Positions 14,771-27,193 of a DNA stretch of 64,000 nt are shown here, piece after piece. The notes below the pieces were generated by a model, which was given only the letters and a program-made list of their open reading frames with translations, searched no databases and was not told where the DNA came from. Source of the DNA: Balanoglossus misakiensis (Eukaryota; Hemichordata); the NCBI GenBank assembly GCA_040954595.2, contig CM082589.2:1054001-1118000 (forward strand), written 5' to 3'. Positions within the stretch are counted from its first letter, which is position 1; the number at the start of each line of letters is the position of its first letter. A program made the translations under genes and the position numbers.

Positions 14771-14921
14771 AGATCTTTCCTCCATTTTATTTTACAGCTG
14801 TCTTTTTCAAGACAAAAGATGTACATGTCAATAGTGGATATCAACAACAGACAAGTTTACTCCAAATGTTCTGATATTGAAATCAAATTTGCAAAATAAG
14901 TATTCATAATATTGTAGTCAA

Positions 14922-16750
<1,829 letters not shown>

Positions 16751-16759
16751 TTATTAAAA

Positions 16760-17886
16760 CTGCAAAAGATAAGGAAACACAGCAAACTAATTATTTGAGA
16801 ACATGAATGTGAATAGTTTGATTAGATTGACATACAAAATCTGCATTCTCCATCAATGGAAGAAATTGACCCCCCCCCCCCCCCCCCCAATAAAACAGAT
16901 TATCTCCATTGAGTCGAGCCACAGTTCATGGCTTAATTTATTCAAAGCACACAGGTCAAAGCATCCTAATCAACTTATTTTCGGGTCAACTATATATTCT
17001 GCTTTCAGTTTCACTTTATACTCGGTTGATCGTGAGGATCGTAGTGTTAGTATGAAATGACATATGCATGAAACCTCGACCTGTCTGGGCCAATTTCAAA
17101 TTTTGCTTTATGCTGTCATCGGTCACCTTACGATTAAAATGGAATCAAATACAATGGTATCATTGAACAACTTGCCTTTGCCTGGAAAAATAAAGGGAAT
17201 TGGGAGCAAATACAGGCGAACACGCTTCTAAATATTGGTTCGTGGATCTTCCGTACGCGATTTCTTCTGATGCAATGGCGGTCACACATGTGGTCGACCT
17301 CTGACCCCAAGTCTGGGCATTTTCAGACTGTGCATTCCAACACCTCGCTGGGAAAATCGTTTTGAAGCATATATTTGAACTAGTTACTGCATTTGTGGAT
17401 TGATATTTTGTTTATTTAGTTGAATTACTACATTTATTATTTTTTCACAGTTTATAAACGCTGAAATCATCATCTGTGTTTATATGATATGTGAATCTGA
17501 AGTTGATAATGACGAAACGCTGACTATCAGGAAAAGTGTGGTGTGTGCACTTTATGATGTAGTTTACACGAAACCCGAAATATCAGCGCTTAAACTGAAG
17601 AATTAAGGACCCATGCGAATAAGTTGATTACTTTTCTGGATACACTTTACTTCTTGTAACAGGTGCAAAACAGGTCTGTCTGATAAACTCTTAAAATCGA
17701 GCATAAACATATTTGACAACTGCCTGTTGTGTTGTTTTCCCTCGTGCTCATAACTCATTCATTGTAACTAATTTATGCAAAGCAATGTAACATAAGCATC
17801 TTTGCATCTCATATTTTGTTGTCTTGGAAGTCATGTAGATAAATAACCATCTCAACATTTCCACACCACCAGAGCTATCTAGAAGA
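16760..17886. promoter_or_regulatory. EIF2S1-RAE1 divergent intergenic/promoter region
   Basis: EIF2S1 (ATG at 16738, -) and RAE1 (ATG at 17887, +) are head to head with 1,148 bases between start codons, so their promoters and 5' UTR exons must lie here. An acceptor site read on the minus strand (TCTTTTGCAG, ending at 16760) indicates an EIF2S1 5' UTR intron. The stretch contains a 19-C run (16870-16888). I could not pin a TATA box or start site. Confidence 0.55.
16870..16888 (+). repeat. Poly-C tract (19 C)
   Basis: An uninterrupted run of 19 C follows GAAATTGA in the presumed first intron or 5' flank of EIF2S1. Its exact length is unreliable in most sequencing technologies. Confidence 0.9.
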
Positions 17887-20284
17887 ATGAGTCTTTATGG
17901 CACTGGTACAAGTGGTTTTGGTACAACTGGATCAGTGTTTGGTCAGCAGGCAACAGACCACAATCCAATGAAAGACATAGAAGTGGCCTCACCACCTGAT
18001 GACAGTGTCAGTTGCCTTGCCTTTAGTCCACCAGCCATAGCATCCACATTTCTCATTGCTGGATCGTGGGCAAACGATGTGAGTTTGTGTAAAATCATCA
18101 TCCAAACTGTCTGTAGTGTGGTAATCGTAACTTGACACAATGTTGTCTGTCAATGTACATATGTTTGCATTATAGCTCGCTAAGGCTTGTACAAGCATTC
18201 TGTTTTAATTTTGTTAAACCATCAAACTTTACTTGCAGGTAAGATGTTGGGAAATCCAAAACACGGGACAGACAGTCCCAAAAGCTCAACAAACTCACAC
18301 AGGACCTGTTCTTGATGCATGTTGGCATGATGTAAGTATGTCAGTCATTTTTGATGCAATGTATTCGAAAACCACCGGAAAAACCTACATGTACATTGGG
18401 ACATTAGACACGGTCAGAAAATATGTGACTCATGTTTTTGCCAATTTTCTTTTCAGGATGGTACAAAAGTGTTCACAGCATCAAGTGATAAAACTGCAAA
18501 AATGTGGGATTTGAATTCTAACCAAGCCATACAAATAGCTCAGGTACGTTTGTATAAATCTTTCAAGTGAAGAGTAAATTTCATGTAGACACTTTGTTGT
18601 AAAATGTATAAATGTAGAAAGATATCTTAAATCTTTTTTTTCTCATTTGATTGAACACAGCACGATGCTCCGATTAAGTCAATACATTGGGTCAAATCAC
18701 CAACCTACAATTGTGTTGTGACTGGAAGCTGGGACAAGACTGTCAAGGTGAGAATTTTGGATTGTGACAAATTTAAAATGGACATTTTACTGATCATTCA
18801 GATCACTTGATACATTGCACAGTTTGTTGTTGAGTTACAATTCCCATCACTTTTCCGGTTGTTTTCCTATCTGTAGTTCTGGGATACTCGAACGCCAAAC
18901 CCAATGCTGACATTACAGCTGCCAGAGAGATGCTACTGCATGGATGTGGTAAGTACAGTAGCTATATTTAATACATGTACCCTCAAGTATTGATTTTTCA
19001 TGTGTAGAAACATTACTCTACCATCTATACATGTAATTGTACCTGCGGGGAAAATCCCTACCTTACATTCTTGTATTGTGTGTGTGTTGCAGATGTATCC
19101 AATGGCTGTAGTTGGCACAGCAGGAAGAGGCATCATCGTGTATCAGTTAGAAAATCAACCATCAGAGTTTAAACGCATCGATTCACCACTGAAATATCAG
19201 GTAAGCTCATTTAACCATACGTTTAATCCTTACAGGCCTGAGTTCCTGATAACATACCCAAATTTAACCCTATATCTGGTGGTTTGCACAGTAATTATTA
19301 CTAATAGGTAATTGTTTCTCTTCATGTGATTGTATTGTAGCACCGTTGTGTTGCAATATTCAGAGACAAGAAACAAGCACCAACTGGATTTGCACTTGGA
19401 AGCATAGAGGGCCGTGTTGCTATTCAGTTTGTACAAGCAACCAATCCGTAAGTAGTTTCCAATGTGCTTTGGGGAGTTGACCAATCACAGCAAGGGTTGT
19501 TTCCCTATTATCTTCACTTTGAGTTTAAATTCAGGGTGTCTGAATTTGAAAGCTTTCAAGGCAAGTATTTGTTTACTCTTCATTGATTGTTAAAACTGAT
19601 GCAGATTTTGTTTTCCTTTTTCAGGAAAGACAACTTTACATTCAAATGTCATCGCTCCAATGGGAGTACGAATGCAGTGCAGGATATATTTGCTGTAAGT
19701 TACTTTCCTGTTGAATAACCTCTTGCCATTTTGAACATGTTGCTGTGTCATGAGGGCAATAGCACCCATCTGTTACCTCAATGGACTGTTGAAGGTTCTC
19801 ATTAAATTAGGCAATAGGAGTGAATGTGGACTGTGATTTGACGATTTCAGGTAAACGGGATCGCGTTTCATCCAGAACATGGCACATTGTCAACATGTGG
19901 CTCGGACGGAAGATTCAGCTTCTGGGACAAAGATGCCAGAACGAAACTGAAGACATCAGAAGCATTGGATCAATCCATTACATGTTGTACCTTCAATGCC
20001 CAGGGCAATATATTTGCATATGCCTCAAGCTATGATTGGTCAAAGGTGGGTATGCAGATTACATGCAAATCAATAGTAAAATTTGCATACACAGACCTTT
20101 TTAATCTCACTGTGTGTTCTTTACATATTTTGAATTACAATAAGAGCACAGCCAGTAATGCTGTTGACTGACCTCCATTTTTTATTCATTTCAGGGACAC
20201 GAGTATTTCAATCCTCAGAAGAAAAATTACATCTTCTTAAGAGGCAATGCTAATGAAGAACTCAAACCAAGAAGCAGAAAATAA
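17887..20284 (+). CDS. RAE1: mRNA export factor RAE1 (WD40 beta-propeller, Gle2 family)
   Basis: Ten coding exons: 17887-18078, 18239-18331, 18457-18543, 18661-18747, 18877-18948, 19093-19200, 19341-19447, 19625-19694, 19851-20045, 20195-20284. They total 1,101 bases, 366 residues (human 368). RAE1 is a seven-bladed propeller that binds the GLEBS motif of NUP98 at the nuclear pore for mRNA export, and BUB3-like partners at the spindle checkpoint. The Gly/Phe-rich start ([18 protein letters not shown]) and the following [20 protein letters not shown] are diagnostic. WD repeats show as [37 protein letters not shown] and [30 protein letters not shown] and the C-terminal [16 protein letters not shown] are family hallmarks. 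All introns are GT-AG and most are phase 0. The start codon fits the family N-terminus exactly. Confidence 0.97.
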
Positions 20285-21020
20285 CTTCACTCTGTCAATC
20301 ATTGCAACCAGAATGTACAGCGATTTTCTTTCTTGCATCGAGGAAAGATTGAATATTTTCATAAATGATCGCAATAAATAGCTTTTGAACCATCAGATAT
20401 TGACAGGTCATATTTTTGAACCTTCATTGACATCTGATATCATGTACCACAACCCATCGTGTGTTACTTAGTCGGATCCATTATGATTATAGAGCTCTGT
20501 GTTCATATTGGCGCTTCATCCAGTACAAACTGCAGGTGATACAATGTAGTTAAAAAGATAAAATAATGAAATGCCAGTGGAGATCTTCACCAGTATTTGA
20601 TTACGAGCAGCATGCTACCATTTTGTAAAAACAAAATACAGTCAGAACATTAATTTTTCTAATATCAGTTTTAATACTGTATTGCATTGGAATTATACTA
20701 CAGTGTCACATACAGTGTTCAAATGAAATATCCTTTTCTCAATGGAGTGAAACAATTCTTCCTGTTCACAGTTTCTCCAAATACATTAAACTGAAAGAAA
20801 TAAGCAGCTGCTGGTCTCTGAGAAAAATGACAAAACTTTTCCACATCTTAACATTTACTATTTGCCATTCTTTGCAAAATATTCTTTATGTTTCTTCGTA
20901 TATTACTTCAAGGAAGTTGTGTGTGGTTAAACAACATGAATAAAGTATTTGGAACACAAAGAAATGTTTTGTGATTATGTGAAAGAGTTAAAGTCATGTA
21001 ATAATGTGTAAATGACTGTA
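20285..21020. other. Convergent 3' UTRs of RAE1 (+) and phytochelatin synthase (-)
   Basis: The 736 bases between the two stop codons contain AATAAA at 20373-20378, 89 bases after the RAE1 stop, the likely RAE1 poly(A) signal. A second + strand AATAAA lies near 20939. No separate gene was recognised. The two transcripts may overlap at their tails. Confidence 0.6.
20373..20378 (+). terminator. Probable RAE1 poly(A) signal AATAAA
   Basis: A canonical hexamer lies 89 bases after the RAE1 stop codon in the sequence GATCGCAATAAATAGC. The short distance is typical for a compact 3' UTR. Confidence 0.55.
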
Positions 21021-21680
21021 TCACAGGTTTGGACAAAATGTTTGAATTCCATCTTCCCTTTTGTTGTAAACAACAATAAATCCTCTCGATTTATGACTGA
21101 CAGTATCCTCAGTATTCATAGCACGATATAAGTCTTTTGTAGTAGTCCAAGTTTCCTGCGTGTCGGCCCACACATCCATCAACAACAACCTGTCAGTTTC
21201 TTGATGATACGCTGCTACTGGGCTTATATGTCCACCCAAATATTCATCTTGCCCCAGGACACGCATGTGATAGTTCACTATCAAAGTACATCTACAGTCA
21301 GTGCTGCTTAGTGTTTCTATGGCAACTTGCTGAAATTGCTCACAGCTGCTGTCGGAAGCATAGTACACCTTCACATCATACTGAAATGCTCGATATAAGT
21401 CTGCCATTTCTTGCAAAGTACAGCCTTTTGCTGCTACAGCTTCCCTGTTTAATACGGACACGGTTTGTGGTAGATCAAACATTGTCTCTTCTTTGTATGG
21501 TACATTCTGGTTGTTGCCAGGTTGCTGCATGGCAGACATTGTAATGGTTGCAGTTCTGATTGCACAAAATGTACGATGTGTTTGTTTGGCAAAGTTTTCA
21601 ATGATTGCATTTTGTTTGTAGGTTGCTGTGAGTAGCAACTTCTGCCCAGCTGAGCTTTCCAAGTCAATTAATCCTGACAT
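21021..21680 (-). CDS. PCS: Phytochelatin synthase-like peptidase (family C83), short catalytic-domain form
   Basis: A single coding exon from ATG at 21680 to the stop at 21023-21021 gives 219 residues. Phytochelatin synthase is a papain-fold gamma-glutamylcysteine dipeptidyl transpeptidase that makes metal-binding peptides from glutathione. The triad is visible: Cys39 (HRTFCAIRTA), His151 (GGHISPVAAYH) and Asp169 (LLLMDVWAD). The His-Asp spacing of 18 equals that of the plant enzyme (His162/Asp180), and Cys-His is 112 against 106. Other family blocks are SSAGQKLL near the start, AKGCTLQEMADL, and RAMNTED...SRGFIVV at the end. The usual eukaryotic Cys-rich C-terminal domain is absent: the frame stops soon after the catalytic core, like short bacterial homologues that mainly hydrolyse glutathione. 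The exon has an acceptor at 21700-21702 (TTTTTTCACAG), so an upstream exon exists. The start is uncertain because the frame stays open back to that acceptor. Divergent to DEK. Confidence 0.85.
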   Translation of the reverse strand: MSGLIDLESSAGQKLLLTATYKQNAIIENFAKQTHRTFCAIRTATITMSAMQQPGNNQNVPYKEETMFDLPQTVSVLNREAVAAKGCTLQEMADLYRAFQYDVKVYYASDSSCEQFQQVAIETLSSTDCRCTLIVNYHMRVLGQDEYLGGHISPVAAYHQETDRLLLMDVWADTQETWTTTKDLYRAMNTEDTVSHKSRGFIVVYNKREDGIQTFCPNL

Positions 21681-21979
21681 CAGTGGTGTGCTTATTAACC
21701 TGTGAAAAAAATCCAAAAAGTTGTTAGTCATGTTTTACTTTGTGTTACATCTGTATTAAATGTGAATGGTGTACATTTCAGCAATCTCTAACATAGCAGC
21801 ATGCATTGCAGGGCTGTGTGTTAGCTTTGACCAGCTGCTGGAGGCACGTCTACATTAGTTTGTGATCAGATAAACTCCCTGTAACATTAAATCAATGTAG
21901 CCTACCTATTATTATAAATATTAAATGTTTTATAGTCGGAAGTCTTCTGTCTATTTCAACCTTGTCTATTTCCTAATAC

Positions 21980-22138
21980 CTGGTAAAGGATCCATCGCAT
22001 GATGGCGCTGTATTAATGGCTTCCCCCAATGGGCGATCTCCGTTCGATTATCACCAGTTTGATTTTCTTTCAACGTCATTGATTGGTTAAAAATTTGTAG
22101 CGTTCCCGCCATCATTTGGGTCCGCCATTGTCGCGTAT
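21980..22138 (-). other. Candidate upstream exon of the phytochelatin synthase gene
   Basis: On the minus strand a donor CCAG|GTATTAGG (exon edge 21980) can join the acceptor at 21699. The joined frame reads GSFTRLISTPLMSGL, which resembles the N-terminus of plant and animal enzymes (a basic, Leu/Pro-rich lead-in before the SSA-G block). Going upstream, this frame meets a TAA about 30 codons back with no ATG between. So either this exon is 5' UTR and translation starts at 21680, or the true coding start is elsewhere. The 5' edge given is arbitrary. Confidence 0.35.
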
Positions 22139-22152
22139 CGGTAGAGGGAATC
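22081..22152 (+). promoter_or_regulatory. DEK proximal promoter with inverted CCAAT, E2F-like and CCGCCAT elements
   Basis: In the 70 bases before the DEK start codon are GATTGG (inverted CCAAT, 22081-22086), TTCCCGCC (E2F-like, 22103-22110) and CCGCCATT (YY1-like, 22122-22129). The region is richer in CpG than its surroundings. Mammalian DEK is reported to be E2F- and YY1-responsive, so the match is suggestive. These sites also lie upstream of the divergent phytochelatin synthase gene. Transcription start sites are not known, so some of this may be 5' UTR. Confidence 0.5.
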
Positions 22153-25100
22153 ATGTCAGACACCGAGAAAAACGACGTAAAGGAAGAAACTGAGGTACCG
22201 TAACCATAATATTGAACTAACCCTTGTCACACATGTATAGTTGGAATATGCTGTATTGACTTTGTGGTAATCGCACGGCTCTTTCTCTGCTGAACGGGAC
22301 CCAAAATACTTGTAAAACTAAATGGCTTCCCGGTAGTTTTGACACATTGTACATATCATGTGTGTATATTTACCCCCACTTGCACGCTCACTCCCTTTGT
22401 GCCGGAAGCCATTTGACACAATCGTGGTGATGGAGTTAATTAATACCCCTTTCCAGGTTCTTTCCCTTGCAGATTCTGTAGCTAGTTATGCGACATATCC
22501 AGTAGGCTTCAAAATTTCCTACACGACTTGTGCGTTACGCGTCCAACCGTTTATCAAAACATGACCTGAAGGGGGGGGGGGGGGGGGGGGGGGTACGTAG
22601 ACAACGCATTGTCAACTGCAAGTAGGTCGGTCTGTTGCGGTACTGAGTCAATTGTGAAGTGTGCTTCCGGGTACAGTGTTACAGTTCTTGCCAGTTGAAA
22701 ATTGCCACAACAAATATAAGCTGCTGTAGTCATGATATGCTTGCTGCAGTACTAGATCTCAAGATTTTTATCGTTTTGTTTCTTTTTTTAATCAAGGAAC
22801 CAAAAGAGGAAGTTGAAGAAAGTAAAAAGTCCAGTCCCAAGAAGGTGACCAAGTCACCGCAGAAGAAAGATGTAGACAAAAAAGATGAAGAGGCTGAGGA
22901 GGATGAAGAAGAAGATGATGGTGAAGATGATGAAATCGAGGATGAAAGGCCTCACGGTAAGAAGAAAGTTATTGTAGATGCATCAAGGGTTAATGTAGTC
23001 TAGAATCCAGACTAATGTGTGTGGAGCATAGCGAAAAAAACACATCTGGATTCTAAAGTACAATTCTATCAACGATTTTTTTCTTCAAATTTTCAGTAGG
23101 TCTTCTTGATAAACCAGTGGAAGTCATGAAAGGAACCAGAGACAGGAAGAAAGTCGAGAGATTATCACTCCAAGATACGAAATCCCTTTCAAATAAAGAA
23201 AAATTTGAAGTCAAAGAAGGCCGTGGAACAAAACTCGGTGAAATCGAGAGAGGTAAAGACACTTGGAGTGTGTTGATGTGAAAGTGAATATTTATGGCTT
23301 GTAGATATACAACACCAAATTTATCCTGCGGTCTCATTCATTTTTTGTTTTTATTTACAGTTGAGTTACAACTTAAGAAAGCTCATTCAGATGCCTTAAA
23401 ACCTCTCCATCGTCTTCTCTTTAGCCGGCCTGGATCGGTAAGAATTTTCCCTTTTTCCAAAGATGTAGAATAACTGTGTATGCATTAAGGGAAAAATGGC
23501 TGCCAGCCATACAATTCTTTTGCGAAAATTTATTTTTACATTCTCTCTTTTCACTATAGAATTAATCTCCGTCCTTTTACAGGCTTTTGAAATAAAAAGA
23601 AACATTCGCAAATTTTCTGGATTTCCGTTTTCCAGAGATGAAGCAGAATATGAGAAGAAAGAGAACATTTTAATCAAGTGAGTAATTTGATCTCAATCAT
23701 CAATTGATCACATCAGTTGAAACATCACGATTAAATGGTCTGATTGATAGTTTTGTATTTCCAGTATATTTAGTGTAGTCCAGTTTAGCAGTTAATAACC
23801 ATTAACCTTATGCTGTTGTTTCTGCAGATACACTGTGTCTGGATTGAAGGAGTTTTGTGAATGGCTAGACCTTGAAAAGGGCGGAGGAAAAGAAGATGTT
23901 ATTCACAGAATACTGGATTTTCTTTTAGAACCCAAACCATCAGGGAAACCTTTGCCAAAACCAAAAAGTAAGTCAAACCTCCAGGGATTTCAAAATTACA
24001 CCATTTTCAGCCCACTCCAAATTGATTTGAGATGCCTACTGTTCAGCTTATCAACACATTTTGTATATGTACAGATTGGTACAATATTTGCTAACATCTT
24101 TCTTTCTTTAGAAAAAAGAGGAGAAAAGAGAAAACGGACCCCAAAAGCCAAGAAAGATAAAAAGAAGAAAACAGAGAAGAAAGAAAAGAAGAGTAAAACC
24201 AAAAAGATAGATTATGAGATTTTGAGCAGCGAGAGTGAGGAAGACAACAACAGTGATGAGGAGGAAGAAGAAGAGGTAGGCTTTGCTCATCATTGTTACC
24301 ATGGAAATAGGAATATGTACAGACTCCACATGTGTTCATTTGCATAATACACCAATCAACACCTATAAAGGGGGAAAATAACGTTTGTATTGAATCTCTC
24401 TTACAGGAAGTGCCGAAGAAGAAAAGACAAAAGATTGACAAATCACCAAAGAAATCACCCAAGAAAACTCCACAGAAAACACCCAAAAAGAAAGACAAAT
24501 CCAGTACTCCCAAGAAAGAGAAAAAGCAGAAAAAAGAAACACCAAAGAAAGAGAAGAAAAGAAAAGGTGAGGGCAGCATTGCTGTTTCCATGGATATAAT
24601 AGCCAGAAGCTACATTTTGTCTACATATTAGATTGTGAAAAGACATTGCATTTTCCTTCGATTTGAAACTTAAATGTCATTTTCTTTTTCCTATTTAGTT
24701 TCAGTAAGTTCAGATAGTTCAGATGATGAACCGCTTGTGAAAAGGGTCAAATCCCCACCAACAGTAAGTATCAAACTAAGTCGTCATCATCTGTATTGTG
24801 TAGAAGCTTTCAATTCCTTGCAGTGTGTTCAAGTTTTTTGAAAACAAAATATGTAGGATGTTCAACATCTTGCTTCCACTACTTTTCAGGATGGAGAAAT
24901 CCGTGATGTTATCCAGAAAATTTTAGACGGTGCCAACTTGGAGGAAATCACCATGAAAACAGTGTGTAAACAAGTGTATGCAAAATATCCTGACTTTGAC
25001 CTGAGTGAAAGAAAAGATTTCATCAAATCCACCGTCAGACAGGTAGGAATTTGCATTTTTTCTTAGTGTTCGGTACATTTGACACCCAAATAAAATTGAG

Positions 25101-25219
25101 ACTTTGGTCAGCTTGGTTAAGCACTGTAGTTAATTGTTCACGTAGTATTTTTGACTTGTTTTCTCTAAACACCACTATTCTGACCCTTTACATTTTTATT
25201 TTCACAGATAATCTCATAG
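22153..25219 (+). CDS. DEK: DEK chromatin-associated protein
   Basis: Eleven coding exons: 22153-22194, 22797-22956, 23097-23252, 23361-23437, 23583-23677, 23828-23967, 24112-24275, 24407-24566, 24699-24763, 24890-25042, 25208-25219. They total 1,224 bases, 407 residues (human 375). DEK is a nuclear architectural protein that binds DNA and histones and affects supercoiling, splicing and transcription. The N-terminus is acidic and Lys-rich (residues 15-66). The pseudo-SAP/SAP region follows: GLLDKPVEVMKGTRDRKKVE, GRGTKLGEIERVELQL, LHRLLFSRPG, RKFSGFPFSRDE, then the SAP box FCEWLDLEKGGGKEDVIHRI and LLEPKPSGKPLPKPK (to about 222). Residues 224-333 are a highly basic Lys/Pro-rich linker with an acidic SSESEEDNNSDEEEEEE patch. 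Residues 354-404 are the DEK-C domain (DGEIRDVIQKILDGANLEEI, KYPDFDLSERKDFIK). The last exon codes only three residues. Intron 1 contains a 23-G run. Confidence 0.96.
22571..22593 (+). repeat. Poly-G tract (23 G) in DEK intron 1
   Basis: An uninterrupted run of 23 G lies in DEK intron 1 after ACATGACCTGAA. It could form G-quadruplexes in the nascent RNA or the non-template strand. The length is likely polymorphic and sequencing-error-prone. Confidence 0.9.
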
Positions 25220-25439
25220 CTGGATGGAGACCAAACCAAAACATCTCAGCACTATATGTACAGTTCCCTCAGTATCTCTTTCTCTCTCACATTTTTTAAA
25301 AAGTATTTTAATCATGATGCCCTCTCGATTCTGTCTTTTGTCAACCTATTATTTTGGTTGTAGGTGTAGTATTTGTGATTTTTATCATGAAGTCAATTTT
25401 AGTACAAGATTGTAATTTTGATGTCCATTATAATCGACA

Positions 25440-25445
25440 AATAAA
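25440..25445 (+). terminator. Probable DEK poly(A) signal AATAAA
   Basis: AATAAA lies 221 bases after the DEK stop, followed within 30 bases by a TTGTTTGTTTGTTTG stretch that suits a GU-rich downstream element. Confidence 0.6.
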
Positions 25446-27167
25446 TTTTTTACTGAAAGAGAACTGCTTGTTTGTTTGTTTGTTTTTATCAAGCTCCTGT
25501 GATCACTCATGGAGCTGGTGTGACTGCTGATTCTGTCTGTATGTGTGTGTCTGTGTTAACTTCACCTCAAGAATTATACACCGATTTTAAAATTGCCACT
25601 GATCTCTGTATATCTCAATGAAGAATAATGAAGTGATTTGCATGAAATTGATTAACACCAAAGTGCGCCACCACATGGTCATTTGAAGAAAACTAAACTA
25701 TGGATCATGCATGTTTATATAGACTAGACTATGAGAGTGTTCAGCGATGATTGATCGGTTAAAACTATAAATTCGAACAAACCAAATGTCACCGAGCACA
25801 CGAGATAAACAGCCAGCTTACGCGGTTGTGACGTGTGACAAGCATTTAATTTTGTTTCCCCCACTTCAGAAGTCTCGCAAACCACGAGATTGAACGAGAA
25901 CGGAAGCTGGGTTGGTAGATATAGAGTAAGGAGTGAAAGAGACAACGGCGATCGTGAACTGGAAAATCTTGATAAAGCATAACATAGGAAACAATGGTGG
26001 ATGTGATATTCGAGGGAAGATGAATACTTAACATGGACTGAGGATATACCTTCTGAGACATCATTTGAGCCGTCCAAGTACCAACACGTAAGTATTTTTG
26101 TGCTGACAGTGCGGAGTGCCAGTGTGTGTACATGTATATACATAGTAAATTTATTCCATGATGATGGAGAATACATCATCGAGTAATCGTATATATGGTT
26201 GCCGTACGCACGACCTGGATAGTGTCACACATACTGTAACCGAAGCTTATATCGCCATTGATGCAAGATAGTACGTGAATTAGTCATAAATTCAAGATTT
26301 GCTGTTACGAAATACGTCGACCAAATCGTCTTGTCGATTTCGTTGTATAAATCTGTGGTTTGTGTTTATGTCAATCTCTGCCAGACATTTGTCACGTCGA
26401 CAGTAAAGATCACGATTTTGATTTTCTTGTCTTCGGAAAGTGGATCTGAAAGAGGAAGCCTCATTTGTGTCAACTCAAGATTATATTTTTCATTTCATTT
26501 CCTGTTACTGGTATATGGTACTACTAGACCCCCCCCCCCCCCCCAGTCTACCTTGTATTCTCAATTTATATCAGAAGTAATGTTTTCTACATAATCAGAA
26601 AACCTGTTTGTGTTTGTCCTACAATGAGATTCCACATAAGTTGTTACCTTCACAAAAATGAAATTCCATCTGTACTATTCTCTGATACACAAAAGAAGTA
26701 ATGAACCATGATCAGTGGGGTTTGTTCCCCCATGCTGTGTAAGTGGCACAGTTAGTTTGCTAGCTGGTACATGTACACGTACAAAATGTATATTTATATC
26801 ATGTTGCACTCTCGCTCAAGGTTATAACTCTCATAAAGGGTGCAAATCAAAACGTGTGAAAATATGAACAGGGGAGTTTAGAATCTTAGACAATCTGACT
26901 TTCCGAGCAGTGTTGGCCGACAATTAATTAGAGCTTAGAGTCTGCAAATGATGTGATACTAAAGGTTGGTGCTTGATGTTAACACAAGAAATCCCTGTGG
27001 TCACGCCATTTGAGATGACAAGCTGTTCTACTGTGATAACATCATGAATGGCATTGAACAACACAAAGTGTTACTAATGAATCGCTTTCTCACTATCTTC
27101 ACAACGTCTTCGGAATAATGAATCGCTCAACAAATCTAATGAGTGTCTTCTTGTTTCTTGCGTTCAG
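25446..27167 (+). other. DEK-RNF144 intergenic region, RNF144 promoter and 5' UTR intron
   Basis: No protein-coding gene was recognised. A donor-like CCAACAC|GTAAGTATT at 26088 could be the end of an RNF144 non-coding first exon, splicing to the acceptor GCGTTCAG ending at 27167, 26 bases before the RNF144 ATG. The upstream stretch 25,750-26,087 would then be promoter and first exon. A run of 16 C sits at 26529-26544. The exon start is unknown. Confidence 0.45.
26529..26544 (+). repeat. Poly-C tract (16 C)
   Basis: An uninterrupted run of 16 C lies in the presumed 5' UTR intron of RNF144. Confidence 0.9.
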
Positions 27168-27193
27168 GTACAACTTGTTTCCAGTCGACCATA

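Larger units (their letters stand above)
11940..14921. other. Laminin 3' UTR / intergenic region
   Basis: The sequence lies between the laminin stop and the EIF2S1 stop (the genes converge here). No protein-like frame was recognised. A canonical AATAAA at 14426-14431 on the + strand is followed by a T/G-rich stretch and could end the laminin transcript, but that would mean a 2.5-kb UTR and is only a candidate. On the - strand TTTATT at 14765-14770 reads as AATAAA about 150 bases past the EIF2S1 stop and is a plausible EIF2S1 poly(A) signal. Confidence 0.5.

Noticed and set aside
21966-22163. Minus-strand 65-codon frame upstream of PCS as a separate gene
   Set aside because: It has no family similarity, and joined to the PCS exon in its own frame it hits a stop at once. 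A different frame of the same stretch fits PCS better.
23996-24646. Minus-strand Phe/Leu-rich frames around 24-24.6 kb
   Set aside because: They are antisense shadows of the Lys/Glu-rich DEK exons.
25500-26180. Minus-strand 151- and 95-codon frames in the DEK-RNF144 interval
   Set aside because: They have no recognisable similarity, the residue composition is typical of non-coding DNA, and the two overlap in different frames.
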